Notes: generated from the sequence alone by a model not told the origin. DNA of 64,000 nucleotides from Paguma larvata (GCA_030068075.1 CM057843.1:37109332-37173331), one strand, 5' to 3'. Positions 30,772 to 43,057 are shown, numbered from the stretch's first letter. Numbers and translations are program-made.

Positions 30772-30962
30772 GGGGCACCTGGGCGGCTCAAGTCAGGTGA
30801 ACATCAGACTTCGGCTTAGATTGTGATCTCACAGTTCGTGGGTTCGAGCCGACCGCTCGGAGCCTGGAGCCTGCTTCGGGCTCTGTCTCCCTCTGTCTCT
30901 GCCCCTCCTCCACTTGCGCTCTGTCTCTCTCTCTCTCTCAAAAATAAATCAACATTAAGAAA
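30772..30962 (+). mobile_element. Felid tRNA-Lys SINE
   Basis: Sense copy. Duplication AAAATGCAGGTGTGA (30757-30771) and AAAATGCAGGCGTGA (30963-30977). Confidence 0.92.
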
Positions 30963-31699
30963 AAAATGCAGGCGTGAATACCAGAAGGCAAGGCTCACTG
31001 GGCACCATCTTGGAGGCTGGCTACCACAGGGCTGTGGTGGCAGCGGTGGTGTCAAAAGCTCAGCTGCTGCTTTTGTTGCATAATGTGGGTGAGGTTTTGT
31101 GTTAAGTCACAGAGCTGGGTTTCGTAAATTTACAATAAACGTATTGATCAGTTGTACAAAATGCTTTTCCTTCTTCCACCCTGCTGTCCTGTCTTCTCCC
31201 TAGTCTGTTCTAGTTGATCACGGGACGATGATGTTTCTTCCAGGCAATCAGTTGAGCTGATTTTTTCAGCAAATGTGTGTTTGTTGCTTAGAAAGACAAG
31301 TCGGCAGAAGTGCCCCATGCTAGTGGATCTCATCCTTTCTATAAAACCACCACCTGATGCTTCAGCCAAATTCGCGTTAGGGCCCCTGTAAAAAGGAAAT
31401 GACTGAGACTTGGTCAATAGGAGACCCAGGCAGGGATGGTGCTGAGGCCGGAGGTCCCCGAGGAGAGAAGAATTGGGAACGCAGACGGTGAGCTCCAGGG
31501 GGGCAAAAACTGTGCCGGTCTCACTCTTCCCTGAACCCTCCACTATTAGGTGCGGTGCCTGGCAAAGAGAGGGCCCCCTTAAATGTCTGCTGAATGGTGT
31601 CAAGGAAGAGGGAAGGGAATGTCAGCTGGGGGCCAGGCATTGGGCAACACATGCTCTGCCCCTCCAGTGCTCTCTGCCATCTTGGTTCAGTCATTCAAG

Positions 31700-31840
31700 A
31701 CAGAAATATGAGGGAAGGCAGGTACTAACGTTCCCATTTTATAGGAGGAGAGGTGGTAGCTGAGAGGGGGTAAGTAACTCCCAGTATCGCCCAGCTAATG
31801 GCTGTGGAGTCAAGGGTTTGGCCCCAGGCATGCCTGACTT
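31700..31840 (+). mobile_element. MIR
   Basis: Sense MIR: CGTTCCCATTTTATAGGAGG, GTAAGTAACTCCCAGTATCG, then AGTCAAGGGTTTGGCCCCAG. Confidence 0.65.
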
Positions 31841-32089
31841 GCTTTCTTCCTGTACCCACCCAGGTCTGTGTCCTAGTCTAGGGCATGGCCAGCCAGGGGT
31901 GTGCACTTCATGCAGGATGATGACAGGAAATAGCCTAACACAGCGGGGATGACTAACCCAGGGAGTCTGAAGAAGCCACTGTAATTAACCTGGGAAATTA
32001 AGAATGGTTTTCTTTTGAAAAAATTCGCTAGCAAAAGGAGTGGCTATCCAGTTTCAGAGACCTCAGGACTCAAGTTGGGGTTTATATCT

Positions 32090-32320
32090 GTGACCGACAG
32101 AACCTAGCTAACATTTCTCAAGCCTTCATCTGTGCCAGGAACCGTGTTCCTAGCACTTAAACTTGGGTTCCTATTTACGCTTACTATTATTATGTCCATT
32201 GTGTGGATAAGCAAACTGAGGCTCAGAGAAGCTGAGGAATTTGCCCAAAGCCACACAGTTTGTGAACAGAGGTGGGATTTGAGCCATACCTTCTTCTCCT
32301 GCTAGAATCACTGTGCTAAA
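32090..32320 (+). mobile_element. MIR
   Basis: Sense MIR with a well-kept core: AACTGAGGCTCAGAGAAGCT, TTTGCCCAAAGCCACACAGT. Confidence 0.75.
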
Positions 32321-32975
32321 CAGCAAGGCTTAAAATGAGGAGGAGGAACCGAAGGGGTGGTGAGATGGCCTGTCCCTACCCGGGAAGGGACCATATTAAT
32401 GAATGGGCAACTTCTGTTCTGAGAGCTCACCCAGCAGGCTCCTCAGACCAGGAGCTAGTAAGGAATAGCAAAGACACAAAAGGGAGTTCTAACGATTAAT
32501 GCTGCGGGAAACAACTTGCATTTAAACAATCACCTTGTTTCATCTCATGGACGGATTGGATGCCATTTTTTTGTGAAGTGAATTGCTCAGAAGGAAGGGA
32601 GAGGTGTGGACTGTTGTATTGATTTTAAAACCTGAGACATATTAGAAGCAAACTCTAAATCGTTCAGAAAGATTTGACTTTATAAAAGAGAAAGGCAATT
32701 TTTGCCAGTATCTCTGGCCAGCTAACTAGCTGGCTATACCTTTTCTTATTTGAAACATGATTTGGGACCACTTATAAAAATGATGTATTGTTGTTCGATA
32801 GGAGAAAAGAAATGAGGAAATCAGAGTGAATGATAAAGGCGGGCAAATAAAACTATGGGTCTTTTAACACACAGAAATTCATTCCAAAGTTTGCTGGAAG
32901 CAGAGGTGAATTTTGGGGTTAATGATGGTTAGCAGTCAAAGCCAAAAGAAACACATGATCCATTAGAGAAACTTT

Positions 32976-33180
32976 GGGGGGCACCTGGGAGGCTCAGTCA
33001 GTTAAGCGTCTGACTTCGGCTCGGGTCATGATCTCATGGTCAGTGAGTTTGAGACCCACATAGCATTCTGTGCTGACGGCTCAGAGCTCAGGCAGACGCC
33101 TCAGATTCTGTGTCTCCCTGTCTCTGCCCCCGCCCCAGCATGCACTTTCTCTCTTTCTCAAAAATAAACGTTTTTTAAAA
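32976..33180 (+). mobile_element. Felid tRNA-Lys SINE
   Basis: Sense copy starting GGGGGGCACCTGGGAGGCTC, diverged middle, tail AAAAATAAACGTTTTTT. Confidence 0.88.
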
Positions 33181-33344
33181 AAGGAAAAAAATTAAGAAAA
33201 ATGTTAGAATTTACAAGATAGAAATGAATAAACACAGCTCTTCCTAATGTAGTTGAAACCCTGTGAAATCCTGGACTGTATCCATGGGCATCCTAGACTA
33301 GCCAATACCAGGTTCCATAAGACAATGCCTTACTAGTATCTATC

Positions 33345-33720
33345 AGTTTCCTAGCGCTACCCTGACAAAATACCACAGACTGGCTATCTTCAGCCACCCA
33401 AGTTAATTTTCTCATTTTTCTGGAGGCTAGAAGTCCAAGACTAAGACATCAACAGGTTTGGTTTTTCTGAGGGCTCTCTCCTTGGCTCACGGACAGCCAT
33501 CTTCACACGGTCAACCTTCTGTGCACCTGTCCCTGGTCTCTCTTTGTCCAAATTCCTTATAAGGACACCAGTCAGGTTGGATTAGGGCCCATTTTAATTT
33601 AATCACCTCTTCAAAGACCTTACAGTCCAGCGCAGTCACATTCTGGGGTAGTAGGGGTTAGGTTTCGAATGTATGAATGTCGCGTGTGGGAGGACATAGC
33701 TCATCCCCTACCAACAGCAT
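33345..33720. mobile_element. Old interspersed repeat
   Basis: ATCAGTTTCCTAGCGCTACC, ACAAAATACCACAGACTGGC, TTATAAGGACACCAGTCAGG and GGGTTAGGTTTCGAATGTAT are landmarks of a common old mammalian repeat whose family I could not settle. Confidence 0.5.
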
Positions 33721-34232
33721 CCCTTGATAGAGCGCCGAAGCTTAATTTGGTAAATACTGGTCAACGGGGGACCAGAGCGAAGTGGCCCAAGCATGCAGAT
33801 TTCTGAGATCTTCCTCTTCCTCTGAGATGTGGGAGATGTTAGGAGCCTCAATAAATATACACTCATCAAGCACTGGCCCATGAATATTTTTCTGTTATCA
33901 AAGTGTCTGCTAAGAATTGATCTTTAGGGGCCTTACCTCAGCCACAGGACCCTGTTTTGCTTGAATAACGCCCGGTGTCCACAGTCCCACACTATTTCAG
34001 GCCCCTAAAGCTCTCACGGGCCACATAAACTTGAGGTAGGATGCTATATATGAAGATCTACCTCTTGCATAAAAGATCAGGGAGGAGTAAGACTTTATCT
34101 TTGCATTTGCTTATAGATGTGTAAAGACCATCTGGAAGAAACTAAATTCAGTGGTTATTTCTATAAGGGGAGGTGGGAACTGGGTGGCCAGGACAAGAAC
34201 GGGGAGACTTTATACTGCGTCTTTTTCTTTCT

Positions 34233-34283
34233 TTTTTTTTATGTTTATTTATTTATTTTTGAGAGCGAGAGAGAGCAGGTAGG

Positions 34284-34322
<39 letters not shown>

Positions 34323-34453
34323 AGAATCCCAACCAGGTTCCATACTGTCAACACAGAGTCCTATGAGGGGCTTGAACTCATGAACTGTGAGATGATGACC
34401 TGAGCCCAGATCAAGAGTTGGCCACTTAACTGACTGAGCCACCCAAGTGCCCC
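34233..34453 (-). mobile_element. Felid tRNA-Lys SINE
   Basis: Antisense full-length copy with a GA run (34291-34318) in the usual place, ending GAGCCACCCAAGTGCCCC. Confidence 0.9.
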
Positions 34454-34490
34454 TACATTGCCCATTTTCTTCATACAGAAAATACATTTT

Positions 34491-34586
34491 CTTTTAAGTA
34501 GGCTCCATGCCCATTGTGGGGCTCGAACTCACAATCCTGAGATCAAGAGTCACATGTTCTACTAACTGAGCCAGCCAGGTGCCCCC
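34491..34586 (-). mobile_element. Older short carnivore SINE
   Basis: Antisense TTTTAAGTAGGCTCCATGCC to GAGCCAGCCAGGTGCCCC, complete short CAN-SINE. Lies about 480 bp before exon 3. Confidence 0.85.
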
Positions 34587-35065
34587 ACTATCCTGATTTT
34601 TTAAAGATTAGTTATATCCACCTTTTTTTTCCCATCTGCCTTTCTAAACCATTATTTCAAATGACCTATCTGTAGGCTCTTCAGGGTTTTTCGCATAGGC
34701 ATTATATCATCTGCCTTTGGGGATTTTGAAACATTTGACTCCACTATCCGCCCAAAACTGTACATAAAATGTTTATAATCTCATGATTGTTTTATTCACG
34801 CTTCATGGAAATCAATGAGAGAGGAGGCTAACAAAGCCTGCAAGACACAGTAGCTCTTAACCCCGGGTCCTGGTGATGGATAGAGCGCCTCCTCGAGAAT
34901 GGGCACCTCAGACAGTCATTGCCTGCCGTGTCCCTGTCGGCATTGGGACCGCCGGACAGTGCCCTGCAGAGGATGTGAGAAAACCAATCTGATATGGTGT
35001 AAAGGTCACCAGGATGAGGTTTCCGAGATAACAGGTGTGTCTGCTCTCCTTCCCTCGGCACGTAG

Positions 35066-35359
35066 CTTTCACCATCAACTACATCAACGTGAATATCCTG
35101 CCGGGACAGGAGGTGCGGAATGGGGAGAACCTGACCCTGCAGTGCGTCGTGGACATCAGCACCACCTCCCACGTCAGGCCTCAGTACTGGGTGCTGTTCT
35201 ATAAGGATGACGTGCTCTTTCACAATGTCTCCTCCATGAAGAACACGGAGAGTTACTATATTCCCCAAGCCCGGGTCCGCGACGCAGGGACATACAAATG
35301 CACCGTGATTCTGAACAGCAAGGAGAAAACCTCAACGGAGTACCAGGTGTGGGTGAAAG
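35066..35359 (+). CDS. PECAM1: PECAM1 exon 3: Ig domain 1
   Basis: Encodes the membrane-distal Ig domain that carries trans-homophilic binding. The frame reads PFTINYINVNIL, then NLTLQC with the first Ig cysteine, FYKDDVLF, and GTYKC with the second cysteine. Sequons NLT and NVS are present. The core matches human D1 closely (STTSHV, FYKDDVLF, GTYKCTVI), while the first 20 residues have diverged. Acceptor is CACGTAG, donor GTGAGT. The acceptor has a weak pyrimidine tract, interrupted by purines close to the AG. Confidence 0.97.
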
Positions 35360-35769
35360 GTGAGTCCCTGCATTTGAGTGTGGCTCAAGTAGCTGCAGCA
35401 TGGCGCACGCGGTCGTAGGAATAGTAGTTGAAGGGAAGGTAACACTGGACCTTCCTGCCCATCCGTCACCCTTGTCACGCCTCTGCCTGGCATGTTCCTA
35501 ACCTGAAACTGTAGGCGTTAGACATGCTCCCAGTATGCCAGGCCGTTTCTCATCTCTGTGCCTTTGCACGTGGTATGTTCCCTCTCCTGGGAATACCCTT
35601 CTTCACCTCCTTCCTCCTTCAAGACTCAACTCGATCATCTCTTCTCTGACACTTTCCCACGAAAAACCGACCTCCCCCACGGTCCCGGTCCTGACAGCTC
35701 TTATGCAATCTGGACATTCGGTGGCATTTGTATAAAGGCCACGGGCTGAGTGTTGACACTGGATTCTGC

Positions 35770-35970
35770 AGTCGCTCTGCCTGGAGTCCAGTTTAGGCAA
35801 GTCTCTTACCCTCTCTAAACTTTAAAATTCTCATCAGTTGAAATGAAGATAATAATAATACCCAGCTCAGAAAGGGGTTGGGAGGATTAAAAGATATCTC
35901 CTAGATAAAGGGCTTAGTGTAATTTCCAACACATAATTAAGTTCCCAATAAATGGCAACTACTATCTCAC
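35770..35970 (-). mobile_element. MIR
   Basis: Antisense MIR: GCAAGTCTCTTACCCTCTCT, GGAGGATTAAAAGATATCTC. Confidence 0.65.
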
Positions 35971-36599
35971 TCAATGCCAAGTGTTTCTCTCACATCTGGC
36001 TGCTCTTCCGTGAGATCGCAGGGAAAGGGGTGGTGGTTGGTTCATTTTCTTATCTCAAACAAAGAAATCTGGCCCATAGTAAGCACTCAGTAAATGATTG
36101 TGGAATAAATTAAGCAGATGAAAAAGGAAGTAGAAATGGATAGAAATGTAGAAGTGGGAGGGGAATCATGGGAAATTTGGGTTCTAGATGCAGGATTCCA
36201 TCCAGTCACTTGTTGGTTTACTCCCTCCAGAAGCATTTCCCAAGGCTGCAAGTCGGGAACAAAAACCAGGTGCAAGACATGAAAATGCAGCCGGCCAAGT
36301 TCAGCTCTGGAGGCAGTCACTGTCTGGGGGGCGGGGGAGGAGGGAAGACATTAAACAATAATAATTACAGTCCAGTGGTCATATGATCTGAGTGCCGCGG
36401 GAGCACAAAGAGGAGAGGCAACAATTCTTCCCAGAGAAGTTAGACATGGCTTCCTGGAGGAAGGGACTTTGGGTCCAGGTATGGAAGATCGTGGAGGAGT
36501 TTGCTTGATGGTGAAATGGAGCCAGGACAGAGAAATGGGAACGTCTCAAGAATGGAAGAGGAGAGGCTGAGAAAGAGCAGAGTATCTCAGTAGAGTTGT

Positions 36600-36780
36600 C
36601 CTTCAGTCAAATCCCCCAACCTTCAGAGTCTTCATTTCCTGTCTCTAAAATAGAGAGCACGGGGCAGCTACACGGACCCTCGAAGGTTGTTTCGTTTTGA
36701 GGATTAAATGTGATGGCACTGAAGTGTGCTTAGTAACCAAGTATTGAATGAATGAATGAATGAATGAATGCATGCCCATC
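36600..36780 (-). mobile_element. MIR with (GAAT)n run
   Basis: Antisense MIR-like sequence ending in GAATGAATGAATGAATGAAT repeats at about 36747-36770. Confidence 0.5.
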
Positions 36781-37359
36781 ACGTGTGAGGGGCTCAGCTG
36801 GGGCATCCTTAGAAAGGGTTAACCCTTTCAGCAGACAGGAAGCAGTAAGAACCAGCAGGTAAGTGCTCAGGGGGCAGTTTCCTATCGTGAGCATACAATC
36901 TCTGGCCACATTTTTGGTCAGGCCTTCAGGCTAACATGGGAGAACATGATATCATCTTCCCCTAGGCCAGTTCCTCCATGAGTGCCCTACAGACAGTCAG
37001 GGACCGGCTGGCTAGACATGCCTTAGTGTCACCAGGGGCAACAGCCATGGGGACGCAGACCAGTCCGTCTCGTCTCCACTGAGCAACGGGTCTCTTTGGA
37101 CCAACAGCTCCCGGCACTGACTTTAGTGATAAGGAAAGACTGTCAGGCTGACGTTGGGAAATATCTATTGAAAAGAAATGTACTGGCAGGCTTTTGAAAC
37201 TTAGGGCGATTTTTCTTAAAACTTGGATGGTTAGACGGATAGAGTTAGTGACTTGAGCCCTGTGCTGGCTTGACGGCTATTGCTGCCTTGATGGCTATTG
37301 CCATAACTGTCATTTCTGCATCTTGCGTGCTCACTTTTGTCATCGGGATAGTCATTCGC

Positions 37360-37600
37360 TCTATTGTTACTTCCAGTGATAAGAACTGTCACCTATTAGA
37401 CCCTCGTGGGGTAAAACAGTTATAAGTGCTTTACACACATTTCATCGAACCCCTGCAGTAGCGCTGGGAGCTGAATATGGCCATTTGCAGGTGCAGACAC
37501 AGGCTCAGAGAGGTCGAGCGGCACGTTCATGCCTTGAAGTTCCTCAGAGGTAAAGCTGGCTAGAACTCAGATCTCGTTGACTCCAAAGCTGGCTTCTTTC
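37360..37600 (+). mobile_element. MIR
   Basis: Sense MIR: TTATAAGTGCTTTACACACA, CACAGGCTCAGAGAGGTCGA, AGATCTCGTTGACTCCAAAG. Confidence 0.75.
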
Positions 37601-38379
37601 ATTCTTAATTATTATTCAGGTCTTTGGGGTAGACAAAAGGCCATTCATTCATTCATCAAACATTTATTGAGTCCCTCTCTGAGCCAGGTTGAGGCCCCGA
37701 CAATGAGTAAGACCTATCCCTTCCCTTGGGGGGATCAGTGTGAGGCAGGGAAACGCCTTCGTAAAGAGCTGCCCCCACCATAGTGGTAAGAATACAGTAT
37801 AGGTCACCTTCCCAAGAGGACAGCCCGCCATCTCCGAACTGGGTGCGTCAAAACAAAGATTCTGAAGAGTCCCAAGCAACTGGGTGAGGTGGCAAGGTTT
37901 AGGATACAAGCTAGTCTGTCTGAGTCTTGAGGTGGAGCTCGTGACCAGCAGACAACGGAGCCTGGACAAGACATCTAGTCTCAGTCAGACCGTCCTAGCT
38001 CCCCCTCATCTGACCCTGTCTCACCACCTACTATACCTCCCCCCCTTTTCTTTGTTCTAGATGGCCCCCCCAAAAGGTCCATCACAGTCCTTGACACAAG
38101 CAGTCCCCATGCACATGCACCCTGAAATCCCTGACCTCGCCCCCCACGCCACCTCGCCTGTCCAGACAACAAATAACACCTTTCCTCCAAGATTACTCTC
38201 AGGCCCTGTTCCCTCTTAGAATCTTCTCTGATCCCTCAAGCAAAGAGAGCCTCCTTTTTTCCTGACTGCTTCGTCACTCATTAGCTCTACCACACATTCC
38301 GATGCTTAGTTATTTTCCACTTTGCTTTGTGAACCAGGAGGCAACGTATCCTTCCTCTCTCCTACCTCCCACCCCAACT

Positions 38380-38590
38380 CCTGGCTTTGGAATCAGACAG
38401 TCCTGGTGTCGAATCTCAGTTCCGCAGCTTGCCGACTAGGAGCTTTTGGATGAACCTTGAACCTCACTGAGCTTCTCCTTCTTCATCTTTAAAATAGGCA
38501 TACTTTTATCTTTCATGCCCACCCCGGAGATTTATTATGGGAATTACATGGGGTCATGGATAAAAAGTCAGCCCTAGGTTGTGGTTGGCA
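38380..38590 (-). mobile_element. MIR
   Basis: Antisense MIR: TTTGGAATCAGACAGTCCTG, CTTCATCTTTAAAATAGGCA. Confidence 0.7.
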
Positions 38591-38913
38591 GTCAATAAAT
38601 TATAACAACCACCACAGTAATGCCAATAGATACTGGCTGCTTTGTTTTAATTGCATCAGTCGGCAAGCCTTGGCCCCCGCAGTGGGACTGTAAACTTGGA
38701 AAGCACCAGCCAGATCTGAAACATATTTTATATTTTTCAAAGTACCTGGTATAGCTCTGGCAACATACTTGCTCAGTCACCACCCGGTACGTAGCCCTGG
38801 GGTTCTGGGAACAAGAAGAAGACTCTCAGGTGGGCTGACCACAGGGACGCAGTGGAGGTAAGCTTGAGTCACTGGATCAAACTGATACTAATGGACTTTC
38901 TCTTCCCGCAAAG

Positions 38914-39219
38914 GAGTGTCCGATCCCAGAGTGACGCTGGACAAGAAGGAGGCCATAGAAGGCGGGATCGTGACGGTCAATTGTTCCGTCCCAGAGGAAA
39001 ATCCCCCGATACACTTCACGATTGAAAAACTCAAACTAGATGCAAAAGATTTCAAGCAAAAAAGAGAAAAAGTTTCTCAGAACCAGAATTTTATGGTGAT
39101 GGAATTCACAGTGGAGGAGCAGGACCGTGTCATACTTTTCCAGTGCCAAGCCAGGGTCTTTTCTGGGACCAATGTGGAGATCTCTAAAGCCACCAGGAGT
39201 GAACTGGTCACCGTGACAG
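38914..39219 (+). CDS. PECAM1: PECAM1 exon 4: Ig domain 2
   Basis: Encodes the second Ig domain. The frame reads GVSDPRVTLDKKEAIEGG, VNCSVPEE (first cysteine and an NCS sequon), IHFTIEKL, VEEQDRV and FQCQARV (second cysteine). It ends SELVTVT and is a close match to human D2. D1 and D2 together form the trans-binding module. Acceptor is CGCAAAG, donor GTCAGA, phase 1 at both ends. Confidence 0.97.
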
Positions 39220-39378
39220 GTCAGAGTCCTCCTCTCCTTTTTATCACTCTCCGGTTTGCAGGTTTGGGGTGGGGAGAAAGCCCAGAAGCTGGAAAGGGGC
39301 TGGGGCCTTCTGGCTGGGCTGCACTTAAAAGCCATGTTTTTCAAACTTTTTGGCTGTGATAAAGTTGAAAAAATATGC

Positions 39379-39402
39379 ACGCGTGTGTGCGTGCGCGCGC
39401 GC

Positions 39403-39429
<27 letters not shown>
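39379..39429 (+). repeat. (GT)n/(GC)n alternating run
   Basis: Alternating purine-pyrimidine sequence with CGCGCGCG in the middle and GT runs on both sides, about 160 bp into intron 4. A classic Z-DNA-prone pattern. Confidence 0.9.
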
Positions 39430-39433
<4 letters not shown>

Positions 39434-40099
39434 TTCCCAAGCAAAAGTTTCACAAATAATTCTTAATGTATGGAGCGTCTTGCTACTTTCTATTCTATTC
39501 TATTTCAGTTTTTAAAAACACTGACCATGACTCGGTGAAACGATGTATCGTGTGACTTGCAGTTTGGAAACCACGGCTTTAAGCCAATGTGGGTCAGACA
39601 CCGGGAAGCAGAGTCTGGAGGGGTTTGGGAGGGAAGGGAGTCCGGGTCGTCAGCCTTTGCCTTCCACATTTGATGAAGGACTCCCCTCTTCTATCCACCC
39701 CCCCATCATCAAGACGTTGGACAAATAGGAAGCAAATGAGGCTGGCCTGTGGACTCCTCTCCAGAGACAAAGGCCATAGCGGAGGGAAGCCCAGGCGTGC
39801 TTGTCCAGGACAGGCGGCCTGTAGGACGGCACAAGGACTCGTGAGCAGGGGGGAGTCAAGGAAGGCACATTCCAGTGCGGTAGCCTTGAGTCTTTTCCGT
39901 AGGAGCCCTAAGGCTTGTCACACGTGCCCTTCTGCTTTTGGTGCCTTATTTCACCCCTGCCCCTTGTGTATGTATATATGCATACATACATACACACACA
40001 TATGATATTATGTATATATAATATTTTTCTGATTATAATACATGGTGTGGGTTACATTTCCAGAATATATGGCACGATATAAAGTATAGAGTGACAATT

Positions 40100-41260
40100 A
40101 TTCATAGTACCAATACTTAGAGAGAATCCCTTGTGTGGTCTTAGACTTGTTCTACTTATATGTTCATGCACACACACACAATTTTTGTTTGTTTTTGTTT
40201 TTACAAAAAAATGTGACCTGTCAAACATAACTATTTTGTAACTTTTCCTTCACTTACAATATGGTCTGGACTTTTGTCCGTATCAAGAAATATAGATCTA
40301 CATCCTTTGAGTGACATCTCAGAACCCTAGTATAGGATTTACCTCATTTACCTAATTTACTTCCTTTTCCTAATGATAGACTTTTAGGTATTTTCCCCGT
40401 TTTTTGCTTTTTTTTTTTGAGAGAGAGAGAGACAGCAAGAGAGCAACCACGTGTGTGAGGGAGGAGAGAGGGGTGGAGGGAGAGAGAGAGAGAATCCCAA
40501 GCACAGCATGGAGCCTGATGGGGGGCTCGATCCCATGACGCTGGGATCATGACATGAGCCAAAATCAAGAGCTGGACGCTCAACCGACTGAGCCACCCAG
40601 GCATGCCCTCCCCTCCAACCCAGTTTTTTGCTATTAACACAATCCTGCAATATACATACTTATAATTTATATACTTTTGTGACTATTTTATTTCATTGTT
40701 ATTTATGACCTTGATTCCTGGCAGTCAAATTGTTGATTCAAATGTTTTGTGCATTTTAAATATTGATATATATTGCCAAAGCACTCCTCAAAATGGTTGA
40801 TCATTTCCATCAAAACTGATGCTAGTGTTTATTTTCCTACATCCTTCCTCTCACACAACATTATCAACATTTTCTTGTTCATGACAATCTGATTGAGGCA
40901 CAGCAGTTTATTACTGTTCTTGTGATTTATATTTCTTTGGTCTTTACTAAGGTCAAGTATGTTCTTTGTGTTTATTGCCTTATTACATTTCCCCCCATAA
41001 ACTGCCTGTTTATATACACTTGGCCCATTTTTACTGTTTCTGATTGATTTGTTTGAGCCCTTTATAAATTAAAGGCATTAGCTCTTTGTCAAGTACTATC
41101 CAAATATTTCCCCGAGTTTGTCATCTGTCTTTCTTCTTTGACCCATTTTCAGGCAGAAGCGTTTCATCCTTATTGAATCAAATTTGTCCATCTTTTTCTT
41201 TTTCGGTATCTCAGTTTTGTGATTCACACCTAAAGCTTATTAAAGATAGTTAAAGAAAAA
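40100..41260 (-). mobile_element. Old L1M, antisense
   Basis: Includes TTATAAATTAAAGGCATTAG, TCTTTGTCAAGTACTATCCA and TTCATCCTTATTGAATCAAA, all reverse-complement L1. Interrupted by the SINE at 40409-40622. Boundaries are approximate. Confidence 0.5.
40409..40622 (-). mobile_element. Felid tRNA-Lys SINE
   Basis: Antisense copy ending GAGCCACCCAGGCATGCCC. A 10-bp duplication GTTTTTTGCT flanks it (40399-40408, 40623-40632). Confidence 0.88.
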
Positions 41261-41479
41261 ATGCACCTCTGTTCGCTCTTACTGTTTCTGTAATTTAACT
41301 GTTTGCTTGTTTTTTCTGCAATTGGACTTCTGGTGCATCTAAAGTGAATTAGGATGTAAGGGGGGAGAAACCCGTTAGTGATTATTATCCTTCTCCAGAA
41401 GACAATTGTTGAGTGTCCTAAAAGATGCCCTCTTTTTTTTTTTGATTTTTATTCAGGGAAACAACCTATTTATTTTTTC

Positions 41480-42770
41480 ATTTTTTTTTAATTTAAATTC
41501 TAGTTGGTTAACATGCAGTGCAATATTGGTTTCAGGAGTAGAATTCAGTGATTCATCACTTACGTATACCAACCAGTGCTCATCCCACTAAGTGCCCTCG
41601 TCAATACCCGTCACCCATCTAGCCACCCCCCACCCCCTCCCTCCATCAACTCTCAGTTTGTTCTCTATTGTTAAGAGTCTCTTAAGGTTTGCCACCTCCC
41701 TTTTTTTCCTTCCCATGTTCATCTGTTTTATTTCTTAAATTCCACATATGAGTGAAATCATATGGTATTTGTCTTTCTGTGACTATTTTGCTTAGCATAC
41801 TACTCTCTAGCTCCACCCATGTAATTGCAAATGGCAAGATTTCATTTCTTTTTGATGGCTGAGTAATATTCTAGCGTGTATATATATGCCACATCTTTTT
41901 TTAATGTCTATTTATTTATTTTGAGAGAGAGAGTGTATGTGTGCAAGAGCGGGAGAGGGGAGAGAGAGAGAATCTCAAGTAGGCTCTGCACTGTCAGCTC
42001 AGAGGCCACTGTGGCTTGATCCCACTAACTGAGATCATGACCTGAGCAGAAATCAAGAGTCAGACACTTAACCGACTAAGTCACCCAGATGCCCCTATAT
42101 GCCACATCTTCTTTATCCATTCATCACAGATGAACATTCGGGCTCTGTCCATAGTTTGGCTATTGTTGATAATGCTGCTATAAATGTTGGAGTGCATATA
42201 CCCCTTCAAATCTTCTTGTATCCTTTGGGTAAATACCTAGTAGTGCAATTGCTGGTTGGATCATAGCATAGTTCGATTTTTAACTTTTTGAGGAACCTCC
42301 ACACGGTTCCCCAGAGTGACTGTACCAGTTTGCATTCCACCAACAGTATAAGAGGGTTCTCCTATCTCTACATCCTCACTAACATCTGTTGTTTCCTGTG
42401 TTGTTAATTTTAGCCATTCTGACAGGTGTGAGGTGGTATCTCATTGTGGTTTTGATTTTTATTTCCGTGACGATGAGCGACATTGAGCACTGTTAGCCCT
42501 CTGGATGTCTTCTTTGGAAAAATGTCTATTCATGTCTTCTGCCTATTTCGAAACTGGATTTTTTTGTCTTTTGGGTGTCGAGTTTGATAATTCTTTACAG
42601 ATTTTGGGTATTTACACTTTATCAGATATGTCATTTGCAAATATCTTCTCCAATTCTGTAGGCTGCCTTTTAGTTTTGTTGATTGTTTCCTTCATTGTGC
42701 AGAAGGTTTTTATCTTAATGAGGTCCCAATAGTTCATTTTTGCTTTTGTTCCCTTTCACTACCGAGATGT
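41480..42770 (-). mobile_element. Carnivore L1 3' end, 5'-truncated
   Basis: Starts with the antisense 3' end (TTTAATTTAAATTCTAGTTG), then the reverse complement of L1 ORF2 end sequence (TTCATTTCTTTTTGATGGCT, GGATAAATACC-type motifs) and further ORF2 sequence to about 42770. About 1.1 kb of L1 plus a nested SINE. Not intact. The left part is the same L1 region as at 1-600 and 1188-1879. Confidence 0.85.
41898..42095 (-). mobile_element. SINE nested in L1
   Basis: Antisense copy with a perfect 15-bp duplication TATATGCCACATCTT at 41883-41897 and 42096-42110, taken from the L1. Confidence 0.95.
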
Positions 42771-42841
42771 CGGACTATTTTTTAAATGATAGCTTTTTAT
42801 TGTGAATTTAAATGACTTTGCCTTAAAAAACTAGTGGATTA

Positions 42842-43057
42842 GGGGCATCTGGGTGGCTTAGTCGGTTAGGCATCTGACTTTGGCTCAGGTCATGACCTCA
42901 CAGTTTGTGGGTTCGAGCCCTGCATTGGGCTGTCTGCTGACAGCTCAGAGCCTGGAGCCTGCTTCAGATTCTGGGTCTTCCTCTCTCTGCTCTTGCCTTG
43001 CTCGTGCTGTGCTGTCTCTCTCAAAATAAATAAACATTACAAAAAGGAATAAAAATT
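42842..43057 (+). mobile_element. Felid tRNA-Lys SINE
   Basis: Sense copy. Duplication AAAAACTAGTGGATTA (42826-42841) and AAAAACTAGTGAATTA (43058-43073). Confidence 0.92.

Larger units (their letters stand above)
24873..35065 (+). other. PECAM1: PECAM1 intron 2 (10.2 kb)
   Basis: Largest intron in the window. It contains several MIR pieces, a chance-looking 331-codon open frame (25973-26968), a 31-bp SINE remnant, a SINE with a long CT/CCTT tail, an inverted-repeat element with nested SINEs (27986-29178), four further young SINEs, and older repeats at 30.1-30.6 and 33.35-33.72 kb. The stretches 24873-25790, 29180-30120, 30980-31690, 32320-32970 and 33720-34230 show L2-like fragments or nothing recognisable. 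No extra PECAM1 exon was seen. Confidence 0.85.
35360..38913 (+). other. PECAM1: PECAM1 intron 3
   Basis: 3554 bp without a young SINE. It holds L2-like sequence at 35480-35750, antisense MIR at 35770-35970 and 36600-36780 (the latter with a (GAAT)n run), MIR at 37360-37600, L2-like sequence at 37980-38300 and antisense MIR at 38380-38590. The parts between are unique and look non-coding. Confidence 0.7.
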
